A DNA stretch of 64,000 bases, taken from NCBI RefSeq assembly GCF_021341665.1, contig NZ_JAJTTH010000004.1, forward strand, positions 1 to 64,000, given 5' to 3'. Numbering within the stretch: the first letter of the stretch is position 1; each line of letters begins with the position of its first letter. Below the pieces are notes generated by a model. It searched no databases and was not told where the DNA came from. It saw nothing but the letters and a program-made list of their open reading frames with translations. Both the position numbers and the translations under genes were made by a program. Shown here in pieces: positions 56,065 to 64,000 of the stretch. Source of the stretch: Pseudomonas sp. Au-Pse12 (GTDB lineage Bacteria; Pseudomonadota; Gammaproteobacteria; Pseudomonadales; Pseudomonadaceae).

Positions 56065-56952
56065 TCAGAGCACGTAGACGAACACGAACAGGCCGATCCA
56101 GACCACGTCGACGAAGTGCCAGTACCAACTGGCGGCCTCGAAGCCGAACTGGTGCTCGGCGTCGAAATGCCCACGCATGATGCGCATCAGCATCACGAAC
56201 AGGATCAGCGTGCCGATGGTCACGTGGGCCCCGTGGAAACCGGTGAGCATGAAGAAGGTCGCGCCGTAGATCCCCGAGCCCAGGGTCAGCCCCAGTTCGT
56301 GATAGGCATGGATGTATTCCTCGGCCTGGAAGCCGAGGAAGGCGCAGCCCAGGAGCACGGTCAGCGCCAGCCAGATCTTCAGCGCGCCGCGATGGCCTTT
56401 CTTCAAGGCATGGTGGGCGATGGTCACGGTGACGCTGGAGCTGACCAGCAGCACGGTGTTGAGCAGCGGCAGGCCCCAGGGGCTGATGGTGGCCTTGGGC
56501 GGTGGAAAGAGTTTCGGATCGGGGTTGTTGAGCAGCGGCCAGACGAACTCGAAGTTCGGCCAGAGCATGTGGGCGATGCCCTTGTGCCCCTCACCGCCGA
56601 GCCAGGGCCCGGACATGTGCCGCACATAGAACAGCGCGCCGAAGAAGGCCATGAAGAACATCACTTCGGAAAAGATGAACCAGCTCATGCCCCAGCGGAA
56701 CGAGCGATCGAGCTGGGCGCTGTACAACCCGGCGCGGCTTTCCTTGACCACCGCGCCGAACCAGCCGAACAGCATGTAGGCCAGCAGCAGGCCGCCGACG
56801 AAAAAGATCAGTGGCCCATGGGATTCCGGGCGCGCCGCCTTGAGGTCGTTGAACCAGGTCGCCAGGCCGAACACGGTGACGAACATGCCCACCGTCGCGA
56901 TGATCGGCCACTTGCTCTGGGCGGGAACGTAATAGTGCTCATGAGTCGCCAT
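56065..56952 (-). CDS. ctaE: Cytochrome c oxidase subunit III
   Basis: A 295-residue membrane protein with seven helices. Typical segments are RSFRWGMSWFIFSEVMFFMAFFGALF (conserved acidic residue of the proton route) and GFHGAHVTIGTL and WYWHFVDVVWIGLF near the end. AAGGAG precedes the start. It stabilises proton uptake by subunit I. Confidence 0.95.
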   Translation of the reverse strand: MATHEHYYVPAQSKWPIIATVGMFVTVFGLATWFNDLKAARPESHGPLIFFVGGLLLAYMLFGWFGAVVKESRAGLYSAQLDRSFRWGMSWFIFSEVMFFMAFFGALFYVRHMSGPWLGGEGHKGIAHMLWPNFEFVWPLLNNPDPKLFPPPKATISPWGLPLLNTVLLVSSSVTVTIAHHALKKGHRGALKIWLALTVLLGCAFLGFQAEEYIHAYHELGLTLGSGIYGATFFMLTGFHGAHVTIGTLILFVMLMRIMRGHFDAEHQFGFEAASWYWHFVDVVWIGLFVFVYVL

Positions 56953-56985
56953 GGGTTGTTCTCCTTATCGGGCACGCTAGGTCGT

Positions 56986-57543
56986 TCAGCCACCGGTCTT
57001 GGTGGCAACCGCCACCGGTGGATGACGCGCGGTGATATCGAACAGCGTGTAAGCCAGCGTCAGGTGCTTCACATCCTTGGGCATGTCGCGGTCAACGATG
57101 AAACGCACCGGCATCTCGATCTTCTCCCCGGGCTGCAGCACCTGCTGGGTAAAGCAGAAGCACTCGGTCTTGTGGAAGTACGTGGCCGCGCTGCTGGGGG
57201 AAATGCTCGGGATAGCCTGGGCGCTCATCGGGTGGTCGCTGGGGTTGCGGGCGATGAAGATCATCTCGTTCACCGCCCCCGGATGGACCACGATGTCATC
57301 GGACTTGGGATAGAAATCCCAGACCATGTCGATGGCGTTGGTGGACAGGAACTGCACCCGCACCTGGCGCGATTCATCCACCTGCTGCCTCTGGTCCGCG
57401 TACTGCCCGCCGGTCTTGCCGTTGATCCCCAGGGCCTTGCACATCACGTCGTAGATCGGCACCAGGGCAAAACCGAAGACAAACATCGCCGTCACCACCA
57501 GCAACAGGCGGGTCACCAGTTTCTTCAGCGAAATCTCGGCCAT
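56986..57543 (-). CDS. ctaG: Cytochrome c oxidase assembly protein CtaG/Cox11
   Basis: A 185-residue copper chaperone with one N-terminal helix (LLLVVTAMFVFGFALVPIYDVMCKALG). The copper-binding motif is CFCF in YFHKTECFCFTQQ. It delivers copper to the CuB site of subunit I. Its gene follows a REP doublet after ctaD. Confidence 0.93.
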   Translation of the reverse strand: MAEISLKKLVTRLLLVVTAMFVFGFALVPIYDVMCKALGINGKTGGQYADQRQQVDESRQVRVQFLSTNAIDMVWDFYPKSDDIVVHPGAVNEMIFIARNPSDHPMSAQAIPSISPSSAATYFHKTECFCFTQQVLQPGEKIEMPVRFIVDRDMPKDVKHLTLAYTLFDITARHPPVAVATKTGG

Positions 57544-57562
57544 CTCAACGCCCTCCCGAACC

Positions 57563-57644
57563 TGTAGGAGCTGGCTTGCCAGCGAACCGGGCGACGCCTT
57601 CTAGCGCCTGGCCCGACGCCTTCGCGAGCAAGCTCGCTCCTACA
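57563..57644. repeat. REP doublet between ctaD and ctaG
   Basis: Two inward-facing REP units bounded by TGTAGGAGC (57563-57571) and GCTCCTACA (57636-57644). The right unit contains TTCGCGAGCAAGCTCGCTCC. It separates the structural gene ctaD from the assembly gene ctaG inside one direction of transcription and could set their mRNA levels apart. Confidence 0.8.
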
Positions 57645-57654
57645 ACACAGATGT

Positions 57655-59250
57655 TCATTTCACTTCCGGTGGGGTGACAAAGGTGTGGTAGGGCGCCGGC
57701 GAAGGGATGCTCCACTCCAGGCCCTCGGCGCCTTCCCACGGCTTGGCCGGGGCCGGTTTGCCACCGCGAATGCACTTGATGACGATGAACAGGAAGAAGA
57801 TCTGCGTGGCGCCGAAGGTGAAGGCGCCGATGGAGGACACCATGTTGAAGTCGGCGAACTGCAGGTTGTAGTCCGGAATCCGCCGCGGCATGCCCGCCAG
57901 CCCGACGAAGTGCATGGGGAAGAACGCCATGTTCATGCCGACGAAGGACAGCCAGAAATGCAGCTTGCCCAGGGTTTCGTCGTACATGTGCCCGGTCCAC
58001 TTGGGCAGCCAGTAATAGGCCGAGGCGAAGATCCCGAAGATCGCCCCCGGCACCAGCACGTAGTGGAAGTGCGCCACCACGAAGTAGGTGTCCTGGTACT
58101 GGAAGTCCGCCGGGGCGATGGCCAGCATCAGCCCCGAGAAACCGCCGATGGTGAACAGGATGACGAAGGCCACGGCGAACAGCATCGGCGTCTCGAAGGT
58201 CAGCGAGCCCTGCCACATGGTGCTCACCCAGTTGAACACCTTGACCCCGGTGGGCACGGCAATCAGCAGGGTGGCGTACATGAAGAACAGCTCGCCCACC
58301 AGCGGGATGCCCACCACGAACATGTGGTGCGCCCAGACGATGAACGACAGGAAGGCAATCGCCCCGGTGGCGTAGACCATCGAGGTGTAGCCGAACAGCG
58401 GCTTGCGGCTGAAGGTCGGGATGATCGAACTGACGGCGCCGAAGGCCGGCAGGATCATGATGTACACCTCGGGGTGGCCAAAGAACCAGAACACGTGCTG
58501 GAACAACACCGGGTCGCCACCGCCGGCGGCACTGAAGAAGCTGGTGCCGAAGTGGATGTCCATCAGCATCATGGTCACGCAACCGGCCAGCACCGGCATC
58601 ACCGCAATCAGCAGGAAGGCGGTGATCAGCCAGGTCCAGACGAACAGCGGCATCTTCATCAGGGTCATGCCCGGGGCACGCAGGTTGAGGATGGTGGCGA
58701 TCACGTTGATCGCGCCCATGATCGAACTGATGCCCATCAGGTGGATGGCGAAGATGAAGAAGGTCACGCTTTCCGGGGCGTAGGTGGTGGACAGCGGGGC
58801 GTAGAAGGTCCAGCCGAAGTTCGGCCCGCCACCGGGCATGAACAGGGTCGAGACCAGCAGCAGGAAAGCCGCCGGTAGCAGCCAGAAGCTGAAGTTGTTC
58901 ATCCGCGGCAGGGCCATGTCCGGGGCGCCGATCATCAGCGGGATCATCCAGTTGGCCAGGCCGACGAAGGCCGGCATCACCGCGCCGAAGACCATCACCA
59001 GGCCGTGCATGGTGGTCATCTGGTTGAAGAACGCCGGCTCGACGATCTGCAGCCCGGGCTGGAACAGCTCGGCACGGATCACCATGGCGAACGAGCCGCC
59101 GAGGAGAAACATGCAGAAGCTGAACCACAGGTACAGGGTGCCAATGTCCTTGTGGTTGGTGGTCAATACCCAGCGCATCAGCCCCTTGGCGGGACCGTGG
59201 GCGTGGTCATCATGGCCGGCGTGGCCGTGGTCATCGATCACAGCACTCAT
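57655..59250 (-). CDS. ctaD: Cytochrome c oxidase subunit I
   Basis: A 531-residue haem-copper oxidase subunit of type A1 with 12 helices. Haem a and CuB ligands lie in the familiar segments, including FFGHPEVYIMILPAFG (CuB His and the crosslinked Tyr, with the A1 hallmark), WAHHMFVVG and VVAHFHYVLV. The His-rich N-terminus (DDHGHAGHDDHAHG) is unusual-looking but common in pseudomonad CtaD. GGAG lies inside the small upstream ORF. It reduces oxygen to water and pumps protons. Confidence 0.96.
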   Translation of the reverse strand: MSAVIDDHGHAGHDDHAHGPAKGLMRWVLTTNHKDIGTLYLWFSFCMFLLGGSFAMVIRAELFQPGLQIVEPAFFNQMTTMHGLVMVFGAVMPAFVGLANWMIPLMIGAPDMALPRMNNFSFWLLPAAFLLLVSTLFMPGGGPNFGWTFYAPLSTTYAPESVTFFIFAIHLMGISSIMGAINVIATILNLRAPGMTLMKMPLFVWTWLITAFLLIAVMPVLAGCVTMMLMDIHFGTSFFSAAGGGDPVLFQHVFWFFGHPEVYIMILPAFGAVSSIIPTFSRKPLFGYTSMVYATGAIAFLSFIVWAHHMFVVGIPLVGELFFMYATLLIAVPTGVKVFNWVSTMWQGSLTFETPMLFAVAFVILFTIGGFSGLMLAIAPADFQYQDTYFVVAHFHYVLVPGAIFGIFASAYYWLPKWTGHMYDETLGKLHFWLSFVGMNMAFFPMHFVGLAGMPRRIPDYNLQFADFNMVSSIGAFTFGATQIFFLFIVIKCIRGGKPAPAKPWEGAEGLEWSIPSPAPYHTFVTPPEVK

Positions 59251-59336
59251 GTCCTGTCTCCTGCGAGCGAATGGACGGGATGATCGGCAGCGACGTGCCG
59301 CGACCGCTTGCGCAAATACTCGATGAACCGGCTCAT
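59247..59336 (-). CDS. Putative 29-residue coupled peptide between ctaC and ctaD
   Basis: An ATG at 59336 overlaps the ctaC stop (ATGA) and this short frame ends in a TGA that overlaps the ctaD start (ATGA). It encodes MSRFIEYLRKRSRHVAA plus 12 residues: a basic amphipathic start and no membrane helix. A GGAG site for ctaD lies within it. Translational coupling of ctaC, this frame and ctaD is suggested by the two four-base overlaps. It may make a functional peptide, or only carry ribosomes from ctaC to ctaD. Confidence 0.5.
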   Translation of the reverse strand: MSRFIEYLRKRSRHVAADHPVHSLAGDRT

Positions 59337-60460
59337 TTGCTTTCCGCCTGTTTCAGCGCCAGGACATCCTTGGGCGTCACCATGTCGCCCTTGTTGTTGC
59401 CCCAGGCATTGCGCTCGTAAGTGACGACGGCGGCGATGTCGACTTCCGAGAGCTGCTTGCCGAACGCCGCCATGGCGGTGCCCGGCTTGCCGTGGAACAC
59501 CAGGCTCAGGTGAGCCTCCTTGGGACCGGTGGCAATCTTCGAACCCTTGAGCGCCGGGAACATCGGTGGCAGGCCCTGGCCCTCGGCCTGGTGACAGGCA
59601 ACGCAGGTGGTGTGGTAGATCTTGTCGCCACGGGCCACCAGCTCGTCCAGGGTCCATTCCTTGCTGGTCAGTTCCTTGAGCTTGGCCGCCTCGGCCTTGC
59701 GTTCGCCGAGCCAGGTGTCGTAGTCGGCCTGGCTCTTGACCTCGACCACGATCGGCATGAAGCCGTGGTCCTTGCCGCACAGCTCGGCGCACTGGCCGCG
59801 GTAGATGCCAGGCTTGTCGACCCGGGTCCAGGCCTCGTTGACGAAGCCGGGAATGGCATCGCGCTTGACCGCGAAGGCCGGCACCCACCAGGAGTGAATG
59901 ACGTCGGCGGCGGTCACCAGGAAGCGCACCTTGGCGCCCACCGGCAGCACCAGCGGCTGGTCGACTTCCAACAGGTAGTGCTCGCCCTTGGCGGTCTTGT
60001 TGTGGATCTGCTCGGCGGGCGTGGCTAGGTTGCTGAAGAACTCGACATCCTGGCCCAGGTACTTGTAGTGCCACTTCCACTGGTAGCCGGTGATCTGGAT
60101 GTCCACGTCCGGCTCGCTGGTGTCGTACATCTTGATCAGCGTTGCCGTGGCGGGCACGGCCATGGCCACCAGGATCAGGAAGGGAATGATGGTCCAGAGG
60201 ATTTCCACCGTGGTGCTTTCGTGGAAGCGGGCCGGGACCTGGCCGGTGGAGCGACGGTGCACGATCATCGACCAGAACATCGCGCCGAAGACGATGAGCC
60301 CGATCACCACACAGATCCAGAAGATGGTCATGTGCAGGTCGAATACCGCGTGGCTTATCTCGGTCGCCCCAGGCGTCATATTCACCGTCCAGGCGGCTTG
60401 CGCCTGGCTGAATACCGACCACAACAGCAGGCCCATCCAGACATGTGGATGTCGCATCAT
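59333..60460 (-). CDS. ctaC: Cytochrome c oxidase subunit II with C-terminal cytochrome c domain
   Basis: A 375-residue protein with a signal peptide (cut after AQA), two membrane helices (about 45-65 and 90-110), and a periplasmic cupredoxin domain. The CuA ligands are in GQCAELCGKDHGFM with the upstream His in DVIHSWW. The C-terminal part is a cytochrome c domain with haem site CVACH at about residues 285-289, so the enzyme is of the caa3-like form. It takes electrons from cytochrome c. First gene of the oxidase cluster. Confidence 0.95.
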   Translation of the reverse strand: MMRHPHVWMGLLLWSVFSQAQAAWTVNMTPGATEISHAVFDLHMTIFWICVVIGLIVFGAMFWSMIVHRRSTGQVPARFHESTTVEILWTIIPFLILVAMAVPATATLIKMYDTSEPDVDIQITGYQWKWHYKYLGQDVEFFSNLATPAEQIHNKTAKGEHYLLEVDQPLVLPVGAKVRFLVTAADVIHSWWVPAFAVKRDAIPGFVNEAWTRVDKPGIYRGQCAELCGKDHGFMPIVVEVKSQADYDTWLGERKAEAAKLKELTSKEWTLDELVARGDKIYHTTCVACHQAEGQGLPPMFPALKGSKIATGPKEAHLSLVFHGKPGTAMAAFGKQLSEVDIAAVVTYERNAWGNNKGDMVTPKDVLALKQAESK

Positions 60461-60831
60461 TGCGGGTTCCCCTTATCGTTCTTGTTATCCCGGAGGCTCA
60501 ACACCTGCGGCAAGGGAGCGGCTGCCTAGACTACGAACTTAAACCGGCCGGGGCCTCGCTGCGTCTGCAGTCGAGCGTCATCAGCTAACTTCATTCCTTG
60601 GCGAGTATAGACAGCGACTCTCACCTCGCAACGCGAGGGCGTAAATCAGCTGAAACACTGGGAAAGGGGTTTGCAGGCCACGGAGAAAAAGGGATCAGGG
60701 TTCAGCACCGACAAAGCGATATAACCGCGATGACTAAGCATGAAATAATTATGACAAATGCGTCTTAACTGCTTTTGTAAGCACGCTAACTTATGTGCTC
60801 CCTATTCATGTCCTTGTAACCTGGAGTTTTC
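60461..60831. other. Divergent control region between ctaC and a hypothetical gene
   Basis: About 370 bases without a gene. The half near 60690-60800 is A/T rich and would suit promoters. Aa3 oxidase genes in pseudomonads are regulated by nutrient and stress signals, but I cannot assign sites here. A small perfect stem CCTCGCAACGCGAGG (60626-60640) is present. Confidence 0.35.
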
Positions 60832-61482
60832 ATGAACACCGCCGCATTGCGCGAGCAGATCAAACTGGCCCAGCAACACGAAGCCAGTACCGGTCTCTTG
60901 ACCCGTCAGCTGGAGAGCCAACTACCACACCTGCACCCAGCCATCTCGCTGCCCGAAGTCGACGCCAAGGGCGTCATGACCCGTTTCGTCAGCGCCTATA
61001 TCGACCAGGTCCCAGACCTTCTGGACGCCGCCCACTCTGTAGCCCGGGAAGCCGGCATCGAATCGCAGATCAAACCGGTACTGAAGATCGCCGAGCAATT
61101 CTTCCTCCAGCCGCCCGCCATCATGGACGGCCACGTCGGGCTCGACAGCCTGCTGGATGAGGCCTACCTGGCCCTGCGCCTGGTAGAGGAAGTGAATGAT
61201 CTGTACATCAAGCATTTCAGCCGTCCGCTGATCCCTCTGGACATGACGGTTGCCAACCTCATCGCCCACCAACTGATCGGCGAAACCTTCGCCAACCAGC
61301 TGGACGAAGCGGTGCACCATGCCGTCGACGCGATGCTCAACGAAGAAAGCTTCGCCCTGGAATCAGTCGAAGCCTACCGCGACACACTCAACAGCCCGGA
61401 CACCGAGGCCGCCTGGAAACGCTGGCCTTGCCTGTCGCGCCAGCTGGGCGTGGAACTGGAACTCGATCAGCCCGCCGCCTGA
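60832..61482 (+). CDS. Conserved hypothetical protein (PA0104 type)
   Basis: A 216-residue soluble, acidic, mostly helical protein without signal peptide, membrane helix or a motif I recognise. Residues 95-150 (HVGLDSLLDEAYLALRLVEEVNDLYIKHF) look like a long helical core. TGGAG lies 8 bases before the ATG. I recall an equivalent gene (PA0104) divergent from coxB in P. aeruginosa. No function assigned. Confidence 0.75.
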   Translation: MNTAALREQIKLAQQHEASTGLLTRQLESQLPHLHPAISLPEVDAKGVMTRFVSAYIDQVPDLLDAAHSVAREAGIESQIKPVLKIAEQFFLQPPAIMDGHVGLDSLLDEAYLALRLVEEVNDLYIKHFSRPLIPLDMTVANLIAHQLIGETFANQLDEAVHHAVDAMLNEESFALESVEAYRDTLNSPDTEAAWKRWPCLSRQLGVELELDQPAA

Positions 61483-61490
61483 CCCACTCC

Positions 61491-61524
61491 TCGCCAGCAA
61501 GGCTCGCGCCGAGCCTTGTGGCGA
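61491..61524. repeat. Intergenic hairpin between convergent genes
   Basis: TCGCCAGCAAGGCTCG (61491-61506) pairs with CGAGCCTTGTGGCGA (61510-61524) with one bulge. REP-like in sequence. It follows the hypothetical gene and precedes the convergent carbonic anhydrase. Confidence 0.6.
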
Positions 61525-61669
61525 AGGGGCCGACCGCATCTACTACGTTCCAGCCCCGCCCGCGCTGCCCAGCCAGCCCTCCAGATGACCCTTCAAGCCC
61601 CGCGCCTCGAATCCTTGCGCGCGCACAAGGCCGTCCGGGCTCGACTTCACAGGGGCTTGCCGGAAGGGA

Positions 61670-62404
61670 TCAGAAGCGCGCTTTGGGCGTCGCCACCGGG
61701 ATCGGGTGGCTGCCATCGAGCGGCAGGAAACAACCCTTGTCGGCGTCATAGGCCTTGATCGAGCTGGTCTCGATGTCATAGACCCAGCCGTGGATGAACA
61801 ACTGCCCGTTGGCCATGCGCGAGGCCACGGAAGGGTGAGTGCGCAAGTGCTGCAACTGGGCGATGACGTTCTCTTCGGTCAGCACATGCATGCTGGAAGA
61901 CTCGTCGGCGCAATCGCAGTTCTCGTGGACCATGGTCCGCGCCACTTCGGCATGACGCAGCCAGGCCTTGACCGTGGGCATCTTCTCCAGGCTCTGCGGG
62001 TTGAGCACGGCGCGCATGGCACCGCAGTCCGAATGCCCGCAAACGATGATGTGATGCACCCCCAGGGCCAGCACCGCGTACTCGATCGCCGTGGAAACAC
62101 CCCCGTTCATCTGCCCGTAGGGCGGCACCACGTTGCCCACGTTGCGGGTCACGAACAGGTCGCCCGGGGAGCTCTGGGTGATCAGTTCGGGAACGATGCG
62201 CGAATCGGCACAGGCAATGAACATCGCCCGTGGCCGCTGGGCCGTGGCGAGTTTCTTGAACAACTCTTCCTGCTGCGGGAAGACTTCATGATGAAAATGC
62301 AAAAAGCCGTCAACGATATGCTGCAACGCTGCATCGGCGGTTTCGGCAACCTCGGTGGGTGCGGGAGCCGACGCAGCCAACGGCTGTTTATCCTTGTCAC
62401 TCAT
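61670..62404 (-). CDS. Beta-class carbonic anhydrase
   Basis: A 244-residue enzyme interconverting CO2 and bicarbonate. Zinc and active-site residues are in IACADSRIVPE (Cys and Asp-Arg dyad) and VCGHSDCGAM (His and Cys). The N-terminal 30 residues are an Ala/Pro-rich extension. Located near the oxidase cluster as in P. aeruginosa (PA0102, which I recall as psCA1). Normal length; no signal peptide. Confidence 0.92.
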   Translation of the reverse strand: MSDKDKQPLAASAPAPTEVAETADAALQHIVDGFLHFHHEVFPQQEELFKKLATAQRPRAMFIACADSRIVPELITQSSPGDLFVTRNVGNVVPPYGQMNGGVSTAIEYAVLALGVHHIIVCGHSDCGAMRAVLNPQSLEKMPTVKAWLRHAEVARTMVHENCDCADESSSMHVLTEENVIAQLQHLRTHPSVASRMANGQLFIHGWVYDIETSSIKAYDADKGCFLPLDGSHPIPVATPKARF

Positions 62405-62520
62405 GATTCAGCCTCTCTGTCGGATTTGGTGAATTTTCCAGAATTATCCGGCACGACGCCAGCAATCGATTAAAAAATAGCCGAGCCGCCGGCTGTGACC
62501 AAACGATAGGCCAACGCCGC

Positions 62521-63579
62521 TCACAGCAACGACATCTGCCCACCCGGCGGACAGAAGGCCGAGCAGTCGAGATCAAACCCTTCGCGGCGATTGAGCCCCA
62601 AGCGCTTGAGAGCCTTGGCAAAGCGCTGGGCCAGCAGGTCGGCGAACGGCCCCTCGCCGCGCATGCGGGCGCCGAAACGGCTGTCGTAAAGCTCACCGCC
62701 GCGGCTCTGACGGATCAGGCTGAGCACGTGGGCAGCCCGTTGCGGGTAATGCGCCGCCAGCCACTCCTCGAACAGCGGCGCCACTTCCAGGGGCAGGCGC
62801 AGCATCATGTAGGCGGCGCTCTGCGCCCCGGCGGCGTGGGCTTCGCCGAGCAGGCTTTCCAGCTCGCTGTCGTTGATCATCGGGATCATCGGCGAGCACA
62901 GCACCCCGACCGGAATGCCTGCTTCACGCATCACCCGGATCGCCCGCAATCGCGCCTTGGGCGCCGCCGCCCGGGGTTCGAGAATACGCTTCAACTCATC
63001 GTCCAGGGTGGTCAGGCTGATCATCACCGCCACCAGTCGCTGCCGGGCCAGTTCGGCCAGCAGGTCCAGGTCGCGCAGGATCAACGAGCCCTTGGTGACG
63101 ATGGTCACCGGGTGCCGATAGCGCAGCAGCACCTCCAGGGTGCGCCGGGTCAGTTGCTGTTCGCGCTCGATGGGCTGGTAAGGGTCGGTATTGGACCCCA
63201 GGTTGATCGGCGCACAGCGATAACCGGGCTTGGACAACTGCTGCTCCAGCAGGGCGGCGGCGTTGCTCTTGGCGATCAGCTTGGTTTCAAAGTCGAGCCC
63301 CGGCGACATGTCCCAGTAAGCGTGGCTGGGCCGCGCGTAGCAGTAGATGCAGCCATGCTCGCAGCCGCGATAGGGGTTGATCGAGCGGTCGAAGGGCAGG
63401 TCCGGCGAACTGTTGCGGGTAATGATGGATTTCGCCGTTTCAAAACGCACCTCGGTGCCCTGGGTCAGCGGCACCTCCTGGTACCAGCCGTCGTCCTCGG
63501 CCACCGAACGATTGGGCGCGAAACGGTTGTGCGGATTGCTCGCGGTGCCACGGCCACGGGGCGGCAAGGGGCTGTACAT
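62521..63579 (-). CDS. PA0069-family radical SAM protein
   Basis: A 352-residue radical SAM enzyme, spore-photoproduct-lyase-related. The cluster motif is CEHGCIYC (CxxxCxxC), in NPYRGCEHGCIYCYARPSH near residue 77. Other family segments are NLGSNTDPYQPIE and VTIVTKGSLILRDLDLL. The ATG at 63579 is chosen because GGAG lies 8 bases upstream; a GTG at 63588 would start close to the operator. A perfect LexA-type box sits just upstream, so it should be SOS induced. Substrate unknown; a DNA lesion is plausible. Confidence 0.9.
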   Translation of the reverse strand: MYSPLPPRGRGTASNPHNRFAPNRSVAEDDGWYQEVPLTQGTEVRFETAKSIITRNSSPDLPFDRSINPYRGCEHGCIYCYARPSHAYWDMSPGLDFETKLIAKSNAAALLEQQLSKPGYRCAPINLGSNTDPYQPIEREQQLTRRTLEVLLRYRHPVTIVTKGSLILRDLDLLAELARQRLVAVMISLTTLDDELKRILEPRAAAPKARLRAIRVMREAGIPVGVLCSPMIPMINDSELESLLGEAHAAGAQSAAYMMLRLPLEVAPLFEEWLAAHYPQRAAHVLSLIRQSRGGELYDSRFGARMRGEGPFADLLAQRFAKALKRLGLNRREGFDLDCSAFCPPGGQMSLL

Positions 63580-63595
63580 AGAAGGCACTCCATTA

Positions 63596-63611
63596 CTGTA
63601 TGCACATACAG
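63596..63611. promoter_or_regulatory. LexA (SOS) box
   Basis: CTGTATGCACATACAG fits the CTG-N10-CAG consensus with a symmetric TATG/CATA core. It is embedded in a 32-base inverted repeat (63588-63619) starting CTCCATTACTG. It lies 17 bases upstream of the radical SAM start codon. I recall PA0069 among the LexA-controlled genes of P. aeruginosa. Confidence 0.88.
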
Positions 63612-63779
63612 TAATGGAGCCGAATTTATCTGACCAGCACCGCCGGACCGAAACCCCGGCCTGACAGGAGCGGGCTAGCCTGTGAGTTCGACCTCGGCCC
63701 CCAGGACATCGCCCAGCGTTCGTTCAAGACTGAACCGCGCAATTGGCCGGCGCCCCGCCCGGGAGCGCCGGCCACGCCG

Positions 63780-64000
63780 TCATTTGCTGATCACCTGCCC
63801 CAGGTCGTCATTGGACGTGCTCTGCAGGTCATTGCCCCGCAGTCCGGCCACGTCCGACGCGTTGACCGGCGAAGCCTGGTTGCCCCAGCTGCTGCGGATG
63901 AAGTTGACCACGTCGGCCACCTCCTGGTCCGACAGGCGCCAGGCAAACGCCGGCATGGTGAAGGTCGACGGCGCGCTGTGGGTGGCCGGCAAGGTGCCGC
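63780..64000 (-). CDS. C-terminal part of a cytochrome c family protein (5' end beyond the window)
   Basis: The last 73 or so residues are present; the gene continues past base 64000. The segment FTMPAFAWRLSDQEVADVVNFIRSS is the typical C-terminal helix of a class I cytochrome c domain, with the methionine of TMPAFAW as probable haem ligand. It resembles the end of the multi-haem cytochrome subunits of membrane alcohol/gluconate dehydrogenases. Haem motifs are outside the window. Confidence 0.7.
   Translation of the reverse strand, partial: GTLPATHSAPSTFTMPAFAWRLSDQEVADVVNFIRSSWGNQASPVNASDVAGLRGNDLQSTSNDDLGQVISK

Noticed and set aside
59247-60422. A long frame covering ctaC in another reading frame
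   Set aside because: Only its last 29 codons, which begin with their own ATG overlapping the ctaC stop, are plausible; the rest is out-of-frame ctaC sequence.

Overview
The window is a stretch of a Pseudomonas chromosome, most likely the P. fluorescens group (near P. protegens or P. chlororaphis). The evidence is the high GC content, many short REP-type palindromes, and two gene blocks in an order I recall from P. aeruginosa: algB-kinB-ampDh2-dgcH-dsbA-cc4-engB-ersA-polA-thrB-znuA/zur/znuCB-metNIQ, and the aa3 oxidase cluster. I see no prophage, insertion sequence, CRISPR array or plasmid module. Nearly everything is core metabolism, envelope, regulation or respiration. The species call is inference.

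Layout. Bases 1-230 hold the promoter and leader of an rRNA operon reading leftward out of the window. Next come glutarate degradation (CaiB-type CoA-transferase, gcdH, divergent gcdR), the transhydrogenase operon pntAA-pntAB-pntB, and an acetyl-CoA hydrolase/transferase. From 8.8 to 13.5 kb lie two DUF1127 small-protein genes with shared operator-like repeats, three exported DUF2388 paralogues and a two-domain exported DUF4105 protein, then a GFA protein. From 13.7 to 27 kb are transport and envelope genes: a citrate transporter with a CA-motif leader, TerC, a Na/Pi cotransporter, an anchored M16 peptidase, a DUF5924 protein, a four-gene MCE lipid-transport operon, a SpmA/SpmB-type protein and gltP.

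From 27.5 to 43.6 kb is the envelope-stress and alginate neighbourhood: Ivy lysozyme inhibitor, DUF1328, algB/kinB with an AlgU-type promoter, an EAL phosphodiesterase, lipoprotein amidase ampDh2, a GGDEF cyclase, an EEP nuclease, dsbA, cytochromes c4 and c5, engB, the sRNA ersA (second AlgU-type promoter) and polA. Then come thrB, the zinc uptake locus (znuA divergent from zur-znuC-znuB), a lipoprotein, a decayed catalase remnant and metN-metI-metQ.

From 51.8 to 60.5 kb, leftward, is the cytochrome c oxidase cluster: ctaC, a coupled 29-codon ORF, ctaD, ctaG, ctaE, SURF1, an accessory protein, ctaA, ctaB and a Sco protein, with one DUF2909 gene on the other strand. The window ends with a conserved hypothetical protein, a beta-carbonic anhydrase, an SOS-controlled radical SAM gene with a clear LexA box, and the C-terminal end of a cytochrome c.

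I found no unmistakable new system. The best leads are the tightly coupled 29-aa ORF between ctaC and ctaD, the DUF2388/DUF4105 exported operon, the large nested palindrome next to ersA, and the citrate-transporter leader with a Crc/Hfq-like motif on an upstream ORF.
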